Source: Condylostoma magnum (taxonomy: Eukaryota > Ciliophora > Heterotrichea > Heterotrichida > Condylostomatidae). From it: DNA of 64,000 nucleotides. Every line of letters begins with the position of its first letter. Positions within the stretch are counted from its first letter, which is position 1. The position numbers and the translations under genes are program-made. This document shows positions 1 to 10,399 of this stretch, one piece after another. Below the pieces are notes generated by a model. It was not told the origin of the DNA and did not search any database. It saw only the letters and a list, made by a program, of their open reading frames with translations. The stretch lies in NCBI GenBank assembly GCA_920105805.1, contig CAKKTI010000031.1, forward strand, positions 33,385 to 97,384, in the 5' to 3' direction.

Positions 1-366
1 ACTTAAGGGATCTGTATTGATTTCTCGTATAATTGTACAAGATTTTAAAACTATCTTTTAAAGCATTGTCTTTTCTCCTCATCTGGGTGATGCCTCACTT
101 TTCGCATTTCTCTACTAACGTTGCTTGAGAGGTATCATAGTACAGATTCCAAATTTTCTTTTATATACGGAGCTTTTTATTCATCTGAATTTTAAGAGTT
201 TAGTTCTTATTGGAAAATTTCATGAAATTCTAATTATTTTTTTTCTTTTGGTTATGGCTTTTTCAGTGTATTTCAAAGAAAGAAATCATTGTATGAGGAG
301 GATGATCCTGATTCTGAAATTGTATATGAGTCTGAGGATTCTGAAGATGAATCGTACATTTTATAG
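1..366 (+). CDS. 3' end of a multipass membrane protein (5' partial)
   Basis: The gene enters from outside the window. It reads in frame 3 from base 3 to 250, then in frame 1 from 267 after removal of a 16-nt intron (251-266). Three in-frame TGA codons in the first exon read as Trp. The visible part holds several hydrophobic, aromatic-rich segments followed by a very acidic tail (YEEDDPDSEIVYESEDSEDE) and ends in adjacent TAG TAA. A polytopic membrane protein with an acidic cytosolic tail is the most I can say; the family was not recognised. The frame switch exactly at a GT-AG 16-mer is the best support for this reading. Confidence 0.6.
251..266 (+). other. 16-nt intron
   Basis: gttatggctttttcag. 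Removing it joins a hydrophobic frame-3 exon to the acidic frame-1 tail. GT-AG ends and a length of 16 nt fit heterotrich introns. Confidence 0.6.
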
Positions 367-578
367 TAAGTAATTAAAATGCATTATTTAAGTAAGATGT
401 TTTGTTAGAAATTTGATAATAAAATGTTATATGAGTAGAGATAGCCTTAATGAATTTATACCAAGTAGTGTATTGCTCTACAATTTATTATGATTACATA
501 TACTAAAGTGTAGCGTATTATAAGTAAAATTAACATTTTTTATTCTAGTATTAAATTTAGTTGCTTTATATAAGATAT

Positions 579-1019
579 ATGCAAAAATTATCAGGAAATG
601 AAAGATTCAGTATTAGTAAAAAAGTTACGGTTTAATCCTTGAATGTAAGAAAGTTAAAATAGTCAATAAATTTAAGTAATTATAACAAAATTTAAAGAAA
701 CAAATAAAGAAATCAGTCTACTCGATTACATATACTAAAACTTCTGGATGATCAAAAGAACTTTCAACCTAGGATTACTTAATACAAGTACGACCTAACA
801 AATCCGTATACTAACTAATAAGTGATTTCTATGAAAGGAGATCAAGCGGTTCTTTACAGATCTAAAAGTAGAAATTCTGGAAGACAACTAAGACTACTGA
901 ATCGATCGGTCTATAACACTCCAATACGCGTAATTTAAGTAAGAAATAGACTCAAATCAGTAGCTACCCCTACAAGATGCACAATAGGAATAGGAGCTGA
1001 TATTTTATCAGGCTGGTAA
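579..1019 (+). CDS. small basic protein, unknown
   Basis: A 146-residue frame running from ATG 579 to TAA 1017-1019, with TAA/TAG read as Gln. The product is rich in Lys, Arg, Asn and Gln, with segments such as KLLDDQKNFQPRITQYKYDL and RNSGRQLRLLNRSVYNTPIR. It has no membrane segment and no signal peptide. The composition is protein-like rather than that of random AT-rich DNA, and the frame fits neatly between two genes. No family is recognised. Because all 64 codons can be sense here, an open frame alone is weak evidence; amino-acid composition is the main support. Confidence 0.5.
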
Positions 1020-1153
1020 TTAATTTTATACACTATAAGTTATACTAAACAACCCTCATACTTCAACAGCCTAAAAAAAACACATATTTTCCTATTATAA
1101 ATATTCCCTTCCAACCATTTAACTACTACCACATTTTCTTTGTCGAAATAAAT

Positions 1154-2098
1154 ATGCAGAAAGCTTTATTAGTATCCGCTCTAATCATTGGCAGTCTAGC
1201 CGGCTCAACCTTCCTCCCTGAGCCCGAAACCAGAGAAATCCCAGCCGCCGTTACCGACGGTGCTAAGTTCATTATTGGTATCCTCGCCGGTTTTGAAATC
1301 GATGAAGGTGAACAGCAGGTAGTAGACTGTGTTTCTGATATTGTCAGCATAGTTGAAGAGGTCAAAACCTCAGTAAGTGACTTCGAGGAGAAAACAGTCA
1401 CTGGTATCAAGGCAGGACTACATAACCTAGGTCTCGCCCTAGAGAATGTACCAAGCACTCTTACCACTTGCAAGCAAATGGACTTAAACCAAGCTCAAAA
1501 GATAGAAGATGCTATCGCTATATTCAAGTCCCCTCTTAGCCTTATTTACCACGTAGGAGAGGCTTTGGTTGTTGACGGTAACGAGATATACGATGAGGTC
1601 AATGCTGGAGTTGGTGACTGGAAAAATGGAGACTTCTACAATAGTGGAAAGAACTTCGGAGAGGCTCTATTTACTGTAGTACAGCCCACCAAGGATATTA
1701 TGGTTGGATTATTCGAAGGATTCAGCTTCCAGACCAACTTCGCTGATGTTATCAAATGTATTGAGGATGTAACTGCTCTTGCCAAGGATCTTGCTGTTGC
1801 TATTACTGACTTCGTAGGTGGTAACTATCAAGGAGGATTAACTGAGCTATCTTAAGTACTAGCTGAACTTCCCCAAGCTATCTCTGACTGTAAAAGTGCA
1901 GCTGATGGTGAAACTGTTCTAAAAGGACTTGAAAACATCAAACACCCACTCACTGTAGAGATCTCTGAGGGAAGCTATAAGATCAATGGAATTGAAATCC
2001 AAAAGGAAATGGATAGATCCGTTCAAGCTTTATTAGATGACGACTGGAGAGGAGCCTCTTACCATGTTGGAAAGCTAATCAAGAAGCTCGGAAGATAG
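1154..2098 (+). CDS. secreted protein with two homologous domains
   Basis: Encodes 314 residues, starting with a clear signal peptide (MQKALLVSALIIGSLAG). The mature part is an internal duplication: about residues 36-170 and 186-310 share an order of motifs (GxxxGF, a Cys-I/V-x-D segment, a long helical stretch, a second Cys, then 'HVG' near the end). I recall similar Cys-containing secreted proteins in other ciliates, with no known function. Gln is almost always CAA/CAG; only one TAA (1853-1855) is used, in the middle of the second repeat, so it cannot be the stop. Such avoidance of reassigned codons suggests high expression. TAG 2096-2098 is the likely stop; a TGA follows five codons later. 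Confidence 0.8.
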
Positions 2099-2127
2099 TT
2101 TTAGTTAATTTGAAGTTTTAAGTAAAA

Positions 2128-3189
2128 ATGAGTTAGAATGCATTGGTTGTACCTGGGATTACTACTAGTCATAACTAGGATTACTCGGGGTTGTATTTAA
2201 AGTCAAGGCACAAGTAGGTAATTATTATATAGTTAGAGGTGGAGTAGTCCACTGGTAGGCTAATGGTGCATGCGGAGACTATGAAAAATGAAAGAATGAT
2301 TGTACACTTGCATAATTCTTACTAGAAGAATCTGACTTAATTGCACCGTAGCATGTCTACTAAGGTTAAGGAAGTATCGGATAGACATATGGCGGAAAGC
2401 GCGGAATTACAATCTACTTTTGAGAATTCTTTGAGACTGCAAAGAGATGAGCATAAGTAAAAGCTAGATAGTCTTTTGAATAGGTCCAAGTAAAGATACG
2501 TGGCATTGAGTAAGAAATTGAACTAATCAAACTAAGAATTGTAAAAAATTAAGGAAGAAGTTGAAATAAGGATTAAAGATAGTGAAAGAATTGCTAGATT
2601 AGAATTAAAGGAAAAACAAAATAATATTGACAGTGAAGTTGAGAAGTAAGTAGCTATAGAAAAAGAAGTGGTTAAATAAAAGATGAAGGAATAGAAATAA
2701 ATTAGACTAAAGGCTGTAAGTGATGAATTTGAAAGAAAGAAGAATGGAACGGATTAGATGTTAAAGGAGTAATAAAGAAAGAAGATTTTATCACTTTAAA
2801 ATGAAGCACTGAAATGGAAAAAATTAAGCTAGAAACCTGAATTATTAGCAAATTATCAACCTGATCTATAAATATATGTGCAAGAGGAAATTTAAATACA
2901 CCCTTAAAAGAATTTTGTAGTGTAGTCTTAATAGACTGATAGAATAGCTACGAATAATGTGAATACTAATACTAAAATGAAGTTTTGTAGTCTGGTTACG
3001 CGAGAAATTATGGAAAGCCACTTAAACTCATTAGCTTAAAAAAACTAGTTTGAAATTGATAGAATGAAAAAGGCAGGAAATATCCAATTAAATAGAAAAA
3101 CTTCAGAAATTGAAAGATTGAACTTACAATATGAAAAAACTTAAAAACGACTAGAGTAACTAAAGGGAACTATTCAAACAGTACGTTAG
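2128..3189 (+). CDS. coiled-coil protein with a 15-nt intron
   Basis: Encodes 348 residues after removal of the 15-nt intron at 2218-2232. From about residue 65 on it is strongly charged and heptad-like, dominated by Glu, Lys, Gln and Arg, as in cytoskeletal or basal-body proteins. No named family is recognised. It starts 29 nt after the previous stop. The proposed stop is TAG 3187-3189; TAA 3196-3198 is the next candidate. It converges on REI1, whose stop lies 18 bp further. An internal ATG at 2353 is a possible alternative start, but the intron upstream argues for 2128. Confidence 0.7.
2218..2232 (+). other. 15-nt intron
   Basis: gtaattattatatag. It has GT-AG ends, an A near the middle and a length of exactly 15 nt, as in heterotrich introns. 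As a multiple of three it leaves the frame open, so it is called from its sequence: retained it would encode the odd insert VIIIQ. Confidence 0.65.
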
Positions 3190-3207
3190 TGTAAATAAAA
3201 TTACTCA

Positions 3208-4155
3208 CTAAATAGGGTTTTGTAGTCTAAAATGAGGCATGTTCTTATTGTTCTTTAACCCTTACTTCAAGTGTCTATCTCTAATTCTTCTTTCCTCCTT
3301 TATACTCATTCTACTACTCTATTATCCAACTTACTAGTTTCCTCTATACTCAGCTTCCATTATAGCAACTAATGGTATATATTGTTCTCTGGTTTATCTT
3401 ACATTTTGTTAATATAACCTCCTGTGCTGCTTATTTCCTATTAGTTTTCCATTTCCCAGCCTTAACTCCCCTAAATGATTTATTTCAGGCTCTTCGTTAT
3501 CTTATATAAGTTCCCAGCTTCCTTCCTCTTCCTCTTCATCATAAAACTAATCTAAGTCTTCATCATACTCAAAATTTAAAAAGCAGTGTTGCCTATCTAT
3601 CATATGCTGCTATACTGCAAACCCGGATTAGAATGTATGGCACTTACGGTTTTCACAGTACAGGCAAATCATCTTTTAATGAATTTTATGGAACAGGTAA
3701 TTCAATAAACCTTCTAGGTCAATTACTTCAGATATGTAAGGAACAAAGAATCCATGTGTGTTAAGCATATGCTTTAAGTTAGCTTCAATATCTTAACTTT
3801 CCTCATTACAAAACAAGCAAGAAACTAGAGGCTGAGGCTCTCCTCTTGCCTTTGGTGCAACAAGCACCTTCTACTCGGTTTACTTATGTTTTTTTGAATT
3901 GATATGCTAATCATATGCATTAAGTGAGGAAAAATTACGACGACATATATCACATTTGCCTTAGAAGTCAGTAGTTTGTGTCAATTCACCTAATTGTTGC
4001 TATTTCTAGTCAAAAGTATCCTAGGAAACTGCAGGTAGGCTTACTAGTTTTCTTTTTACATTGTATATATGAAGATCTGATCTATAGTGATCTTTGTATC
4101 CATCATAATTGTTAAACTCTATACGGCATGCAGTGCAGATCAGAATTCCTGACAT
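3208..4155 (-). CDS. REI1: REI1/ZNF622-type pre-60S ribosome factor
   Basis: 315 residues. The N-terminus matches the family closely: a C2H2-like finger (CTACRIEF...DHYRSDLH) followed by NVKRKLVSLP. Further zinc-finger units (CDICRRNF...HINSKKH, CLFCNEES...HMLNTHG, CLYCENRKCHTF) and the conserved NHLGELRLGNGKLIGNKQ segment near the C-terminus follow. REI1/ZNF622 proteins bind nascent cytoplasmic 60S subunits and help recycle nuclear export factors (family knowledge). The start is fixed by homology, yet it lies 1 nt after the stop of the upstream gene. The end is TAG immediately followed by TGA. It is somewhat shorter than the usual 390-480 residues. Confidence 0.9.
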
Positions 4156-4156
4156 T

Positions 4157-5941
4157 TTAATTTTTATATCGATTAATTAAATCTTGTAAACGTTCTTTCT
4201 CTTGTTGGATTAGAATAGTTGTGTTTTGTAGCTGAAGTTAGTTTTTGTTATAGGAAACTTCTTCTTCTATTTCTTGTAAAAGTTGATTTAAGGTTATTAT
4301 ATACTACTAGGGTGTTATATCTTACTAGAACTCAATAGTTCACTCATTTTGCTTATCAATGCCCTTTTAAACACAGTCAATTATGTATTCCTGTATATCG
4401 TCATCTTAGTCGTATAGCCTGTACTGAGCAATTTTACTATATAGGAATTATTTGAGATCATTTGTGTCATTTTCACTTTTTTGGTATTTTAGTTGCTCGA
4501 TTTTTTATTAAATGATCTTTTATGCATCTCCGTCCTCAAAATCTGATATTTCACTTTGCTGATTAGAAGTATTCATCATATCACATAACATTTCAATTGA
4601 CTCATTGTCTTGAATAGTGTTTCTAGAGCTTATATTAACAGATGATTAATCTAATAATTGACTATCATCTGATACTGAGACAGTAAAAGGATTTTGCTGT
4701 ATTTAAAATAAAGGTAGTCCTTTCCAGGCTTGGTAGTGCTATAAAGCCTGTTTTATGTACTAGAAGATATTCGATTCAATTTCATCTTTAAATTAGTTTT
4801 CCTGTAGTTTAGTAAACCTCTCAAAAACGTTTCGTACCATACTTATTGAAATTTCGTTTTGTTTCATAGATATTGGAAGTTTTCTTAAAGTTTACATCAC
4901 ATTTCCTGGCTTAGCCAAGTACTTTTAAGCAAATTCCCATGTTCTACTTATCAACAGTCTTGGATTGCTTCCTATTTCAATAGAACTATCGATTTCTGAT
5001 AATAGCATAAGCAGTTGTATAAAAAGTTCTTTTAAATTAGATGTAGGATTTACTATTTTTTTCAGTTGTCCTAATTTCCTCACTGAAATCTACTAAATTG
5101 CACTATTTAGATTCTCTAAGGATTATTGATAATTTTCCTTAGCTTCATTATATATAATATTGAATTTCTCTACAAACTCCTAATCTACTACACATCTTTT
5201 GCACAATTCTTGAAAATCTTATACAAAATCCATACTAAAGATTTTATCATAGACTTCCTATTCAATTTATTCATTTTCTTGTACAATCTTAGCTAATTTT
5301 TACGCCAAATCCCACCTTCCATTAATCTTTATTTCTTTCTTCCTATCACTATTCTATCTAAACGGTGAATTTTGCCTACTTCTGGGCGTTTGATTTCTTA
5401 GATTCTCCATATCCAGCCATGTATCAACTTTATGTCCAACCTTTTTAAACTTATCCACATCTAATGTCTCCATATGATTTTGTGATCCTGATCTCTATAA
5501 TCTTCCAGGAGTCATAACAATTCTAGACCCTTATGGCTAAATCGGCACTTTTTTATACTTAGTTTTTATTCTAGTAGGAGATGGTATAGGTTTCTACGGT
5601 ATGTTTGCCTTTGGAATTCTAGATTCTAATTACTATCTTTTTGTTTCCTATTTTTCTTCATATATTTCCTCCTATGTTTACTCTTCTTGCATATCTTACT
5701 GCTCTTTTTAGAGTTATTATATAGCATCAATATCAATCATAGCAGACTCTCGTGCTTTGTAATCTTCTAATTCTCCAAATTCCATGTTTCTAATAGGAGG
5801 TAGGCCATTATCCCCTTATTTATCTCTTTTCTTTCTGTTAAATGCCCTAAGTAGCATTTTTTTCCTAGTTAACGCTTCAGGACGATCTCTTGCTGAAGGC
5901 GATGCAGATCTAAGGCCTCTGTATGAGGGAGATCTCTACAT
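4157..5941 (-). CDS. standalone dynein-stalk-like (MTBD-like) coiled-coil protein
   Basis: 594 residues. The N-terminal 200 residues are polar and Ser/Pro/Arg-rich, apparently disordered. Residues about 210-290 are helical. Residues about 290-400 resemble the microtubule-binding stalk tip of dynein heavy chains: a 'NPTSNLKELFIQLLMLL' stretch like the NPP..VK...E..C.LL of dynein, then W..A.K.L....N....L..LPIS...I....... with a closing A....W. There is no AAA+ module. Acidic and coiled-coil segments close the protein. The gene lies directly between eIF5B and REI1 on the same strand. Its TAA stop is 1 nt before the REI1 ATG. The dynein resemblance was judged by eye. Confidence 0.75.
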
Positions 5942-6018
5942 TTTATTAATAAGTAAAAATATGAAAAGGCTGCTTTCTACATAAGCCTATATACGAAAAA
6001 TATACCAATAACTTTTTA

Positions 6019-8541
6019 CTAAAGAATTGAGAAGGTAGTCTTAAGAGTTTTCACTAACCTCCAGTCTGGCATAGTCATTTCCTCCATGAAAAACTCCTTC
6101 AATGCATCAATACTCTTTCTAGTAATAAAACTCACAATTTAGCTAGATTCCTCGAAACTGCGTCCAGCCTAGATTTTGTTTTAATCTGTAGTTTAAGGTT
6201 TAATCTTAATAGCAACTGATCCCGATCTACACTCCTGCAATTCTTTATGATTTTATTCAATTGACTCTACTCTTCCTAGCTGTAAATTCTCTTTATCTGG
6301 AACACATAGAGGAGTACCAATTTTGACAATGCCTCCAAGTATGTCAACACCTAGAATCATAGGAGATTTGCTGTGAAAGATTCCATCTTAAGCAATTTTC
6401 AAAACACATGGAAAAACAGCCTCTTTTCCCTTTCCTTGTGCATTTCTTTCATTTCTGCGTATTTGTGCCACATACTCGGTAAAAGCATCAAACAAGTGGT
6501 AGATGATATCAGCTTGGAAAATTCTAACACCAACATGATCTGCATATTCCTAAGCCTCATGTGCAATTTTTACATCAAATGCCAAAACACTCGCATATTC
6601 TAACTTGTTTCCCTTTTCAACTTAACCTTAAGCCTTTATTACATCTTTTCTATGTACTGGTCCTATGTTCAAACTGCTCACTGGAATTTAGCTGTCTTTT
6701 AGAAATTCTAACAAGGCTTCGAGTGATCCCATAGTACTGGCCTGTACATGTACACCTTCTCCCCTTCTATTAACTTTGCTGAAAATGGACATGATATCTT
6801 ATTACACTTCATCCTTTAGCTCATCTAGATCGTCATTTGGGCCCAGTTTTAGTAGTTAAGAACCAGCTAGTGCATTTTCTATGCCATTTGCTACTATTTT
6901 TACACCAATAGCTCCATGAATCTTAGAGTGATGTATGTAATCTGCCCTGACTCTAAGTTCTCTCAAAGGCTGAGGCGTTAACAAGGCTCTTATAGAAGCA
7001 GCAATTGGCTGTTATTACCCTGCAACAACTATTGTATCAGATTCTTTTAACTCTCCATTTGCTAAAATTACATCTATTGTAGTACCAAGGCCTTCGATTA
7101 CTTTTACTTCCATTACTGTAGCTTGTAGTTAATCCCTATACAAAATCTTAGCCCTTATCTACTCCTAAGCCATTTTTACAAGATGGAACAGCATATCAGG
7201 TATTCCTTCCCCAGTATGAGCACTAGTGGGCACTAAGTTAATAAAATTCTCAGGTTCTGGATTCTCCCAGTACAAAGCTGCGTTTATTTCTTGCACAGCA
7301 AAACTAGTAATGGTTTCATTTAAACGCTTTCTAAACTCATCTATTACATTACTCCCTTGTTTTTAAATTTAAGTTCTAAATGGCTCATCATTCTCAGATT
7401 ACCACTCATACAATCTGTCAATTTTATTCAAGGCAACTATGAATGGTATATTTTTCTTAACTAGCATTTCTAAGGATTCTAACGTCTGTTTTTCTAGACC
7501 ATGCATTATATCAACTACTAAAATTCCTAAATCACATAGCGAAGATCCCCTTGATCTGAGATTTGTAAAGGACTCGTGTCCAGGTGTGTCAATGATTAAT
7601 AACCCTGGTACTTGTATGTCTAACTTCTCATAAGAGTTTAACTTAGATATAAGTGCTTCTATATTTTCCCTAGGGAAAATAGTTGCTCCAATTTATTAAG
7701 TAATTCCTCCAGCCTCACCTACCTACACATTAGTCCTTCTAATTTTGTCTAACAGCTTAGTTTTTCCAGTATCCACATGTCCTAAAATGCAAACAATAGG
7801 AGCTCGAAGGTCTGGGGCCTCAGGAGTTTCAGCTCTTTCAAATACTAACCCAGTATCTTCCTTTTCAATTTCTTGCTCCTGTTCTTCCTCTTTATTTTCC
7901 TCTTCTTCCTATAAATAATCTTCCCAGTTATCAATCTCTATATCTTCCTCTTTCTTCTCCTCTTCTATTACTTCTACTTTTTCTTCAACAACAGTTTACT
8001 GTAATATAGACTACGGCTTATGCTTCTTCTTTTTACTAGTCGGAATTGTGTTTTATGGACGATCTTGGTCATTTGGCAACAATATATTCCCAGCTTACTA
8101 AAATCTTTCCCTAGCCTGCTTATCCCTCTTCTCCTTTTCCCTTTAGGACTTAGTTTTATATAATCCGAGCCTTATAGCCTCCTACTTCTCCTTTTCCTGC
8201 TGTTTCTTAAAAGCAATTTCATCATCAATTCTTTTCTTTATTGCAGCTTGACGCTACTTTTCTAGTTCTTATTCTAATCGCTTTGCTTCTTCTTCTATTC
8301 TTTAACGCTCCTCTTCTTCTTATTAAGCAAGTAAAGCGGCTTATTAGGCAATTGCTGCTATTTTTCCCTTCTTCTTTCCCTTTTTTCTTGGAGCAGGAGA
8401 TGGCTCAGTTGTTTAAGGCTCCACAAGCTCGTTTTAAGGCTCTGGGACCTAGTCTTAGTCTTACTTGGGTTCTTATTTCTTTTGTTTTCTTCTGAGACGC
8501 TGTTTTTAAGCTTTGGTTAGTTTCTGAGGCTCTCCTTCCAT
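6019..8541 (-). CDS. EIF5B: translation initiation factor eIF5B
   Basis: 840 residues. A Lys/Glu/Gln-rich N-terminal region of about 240 residues precedes the G domain, whose P-loop GHVDTGKT lies at about residue 254. It continues with GGITQQIGA (switch I), DTPGHESF (switch II), NKIDRL, and the later domains of the IF2/eIF5B family, ending in the typical [10 protein letters not shown]...LVKTLK tail. eIF5B is the GTPase that joins the 60S subunit to the 48S complex. No intron is needed. It ends in TAG TAA, which proves that TAA/TAG can terminate: read-through would run deep into the next gene in another frame. It is divergent from the MCM-like gene, 150 bp away. Confidence 0.96.
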
Positions 8542-8691
8542 GTTATTATAACATATAAGCTAAGAAGGATTTAGAGGAAGGATGTGGATTTCAAGAGTGG
8601 AAGCTTTTGAATTATTTATGGAGTATTGAGATACTTTTTATATAATTAATACAGGGTAGTAGTTCTAAGCATTTTTTATTGATTATATATT

Positions 8692-10392
8692 ATGGAAGAA
8701 ATTTATAGTGTACTTTTAGATTATTACTCTGAAAACTTAGATTAAGGTTTTATTGATATTGAGTAAGTAGTAAACAGTATTGGAAACCTTGTTGATATCT
8801 CACCTAGTTTTGGGTGAAATTTAATAGATAAGCCTTAAGATACACTTACTTAGATAAAAGATTCACTTTACTGATTTAGTTAAAAGGAAACTTAAACTGT
8901 TCATTTTCAAAATATGCCGTAGTATTTAGCAGAGGATTTAAATCAAATTTAAGGAGATAAATATGGAAAGTTAATATTACTATAGAACCTTATTGTTACT
9001 GATATTCAACTCTAGCCTCCTTTGTAAGTATCTTCATGTTATAAGTGCAACCAATGTAATTCAACTTTTCAATAACATTTAAAATTCCAAACTAATAAAA
9101 TTCCTAAACCTTAGAAATGTAAGAGCATTATAGTAGATGATTTAATTCCTATAAGTCGACATCAATAAAATATTAGATTATAAGAACGGTCATTTAAATA
9201 ATGTAACAGTAATAAGTTTAAATAAGACTAATAATCCAGTGTATTTAGAGAATATTATGTCTTAAAAGTGTAATAAAACAATGCAAGTATTTAATTAAAG
9301 TGATTTGAGGATCTGAGCAATATACAAATAGGAAACAAAATTAATGTTTTAGGATATTTAGTAAGATAATGAGTCAAATAACCTGTTGAAGGTAAAAGGT
9401 GTGAAGTCTAAAACATACTAATTGGTTTATAGATCTAATAATAATCAACAATATACAAAGGAATTAAATAATTCAACTAGGCTTTAAGCTAACAAAGTGA
9501 TTTTAATAAAAGAGCAATTTTTATTCAAAATTTCATAACAAAAACTTATGGGAATTATCATATAAAACTATCTTTACTACTACAGCTCATTTTGCATTCA
9601 TAGGGAACAACTATAAGTACTTTAATTCTAGGTGAAGTTGGATCAGGAAAATCATAAATCTTATAGCAATTTAGTGATTTTTATAAAATACCAGTACTTA
9701 ATGCAGGTCTTATACAAAAGAAGTTCATAGACACATACATAAAAGGAACTTAAAACTCGCATTAACTAACAATTATCGATGATTTTACTTATTCAAACTA
9801 AAAAGACCTAATATACAAAGCCATGGAATATCAATCTTTCATAATAACTGCAAATTTTGAACAAAAGTAAAAAAGTAAACTAGAATTTACATAAAATATG
9901 CGTCGATCATCTAAACTTAAGCCATAACATGATAAACTAGACTTGATTCTCTAAACAAATGACTACAGAGATAATCTTAACTTCCAATTAAAGAAACTAA
10001 AAGATAGCTAAATGCATACCTGCATTCAAATGTGAGACAATGATACAATAAAGCAAGCAGTAAATGAAATAATAACATCCTTCTATAACATGTAGCTAAA
10101 TTGCTAGTAATCTTAACAACTGATAGAAAAATACCTAAACTACTGTGCATAACAAAACTCAATCTTCTACTCAACTAGCGGAGTGTCAATTCGTCTGTAT
10201 CAAAGCATTTAAAAGCTTTCAACAGCCTTAGCGATCCTCAACAACCACTAAGAAATAATGCTTCATGACGTTTTAGATGCAATACTTCTAGTCAACAACA
10301 ACTACCAGAATGAGCCAGGTGAGTGCTTTGTTAACTACGAAATCTACTCATACGAAGTTTCAAGACTCTGGGAAGCAATAGAAAGTATGTAA
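8692..10392 (+). CDS. divergent MCM-family ATPase
   Basis: 566 residues. An MCM-type N-terminal half has an OB-fold-like region and a zinc motif (CYKCNQC from about residue 116, with a later KCKS). The AAA+ core has a P-loop GEVGSGKS at about 314 and a Walker B-like LTIIDDF at about 357-364. The P-loop differs from the usual GDPGxxKS, and Walker B has Asp-Asp instead of Asp-Glu. The protein is much shorter than MCM2-9 (about 700-1000 residues), and the arginine-finger region is not obvious. I therefore suspect a degenerate paralogue in the style of MCMDC2 rather than a replicative helicase subunit. Two in-frame TGA codons read as Trp. It ends in three TAA in a row. Confidence 0.75.
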
Positions 10393-10399
10393 TAATAAA

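Noticed and set aside
1126-1473. Minus-strand open frame opposite the secreted protein
   Set aside because: Shadow of the strongly biased plus-strand coding sequence; composition is Ser/Thr-rich as expected for an antisense frame.
3208-8541. A translation-related operon (eIF5B, stalk-like protein, REI1)
   Set aside because: Two of three genes concern ribosomes and spacing is tight, but tight spacing is general in this window and the middle gene is unrelated; no evidence of a shared transcript.
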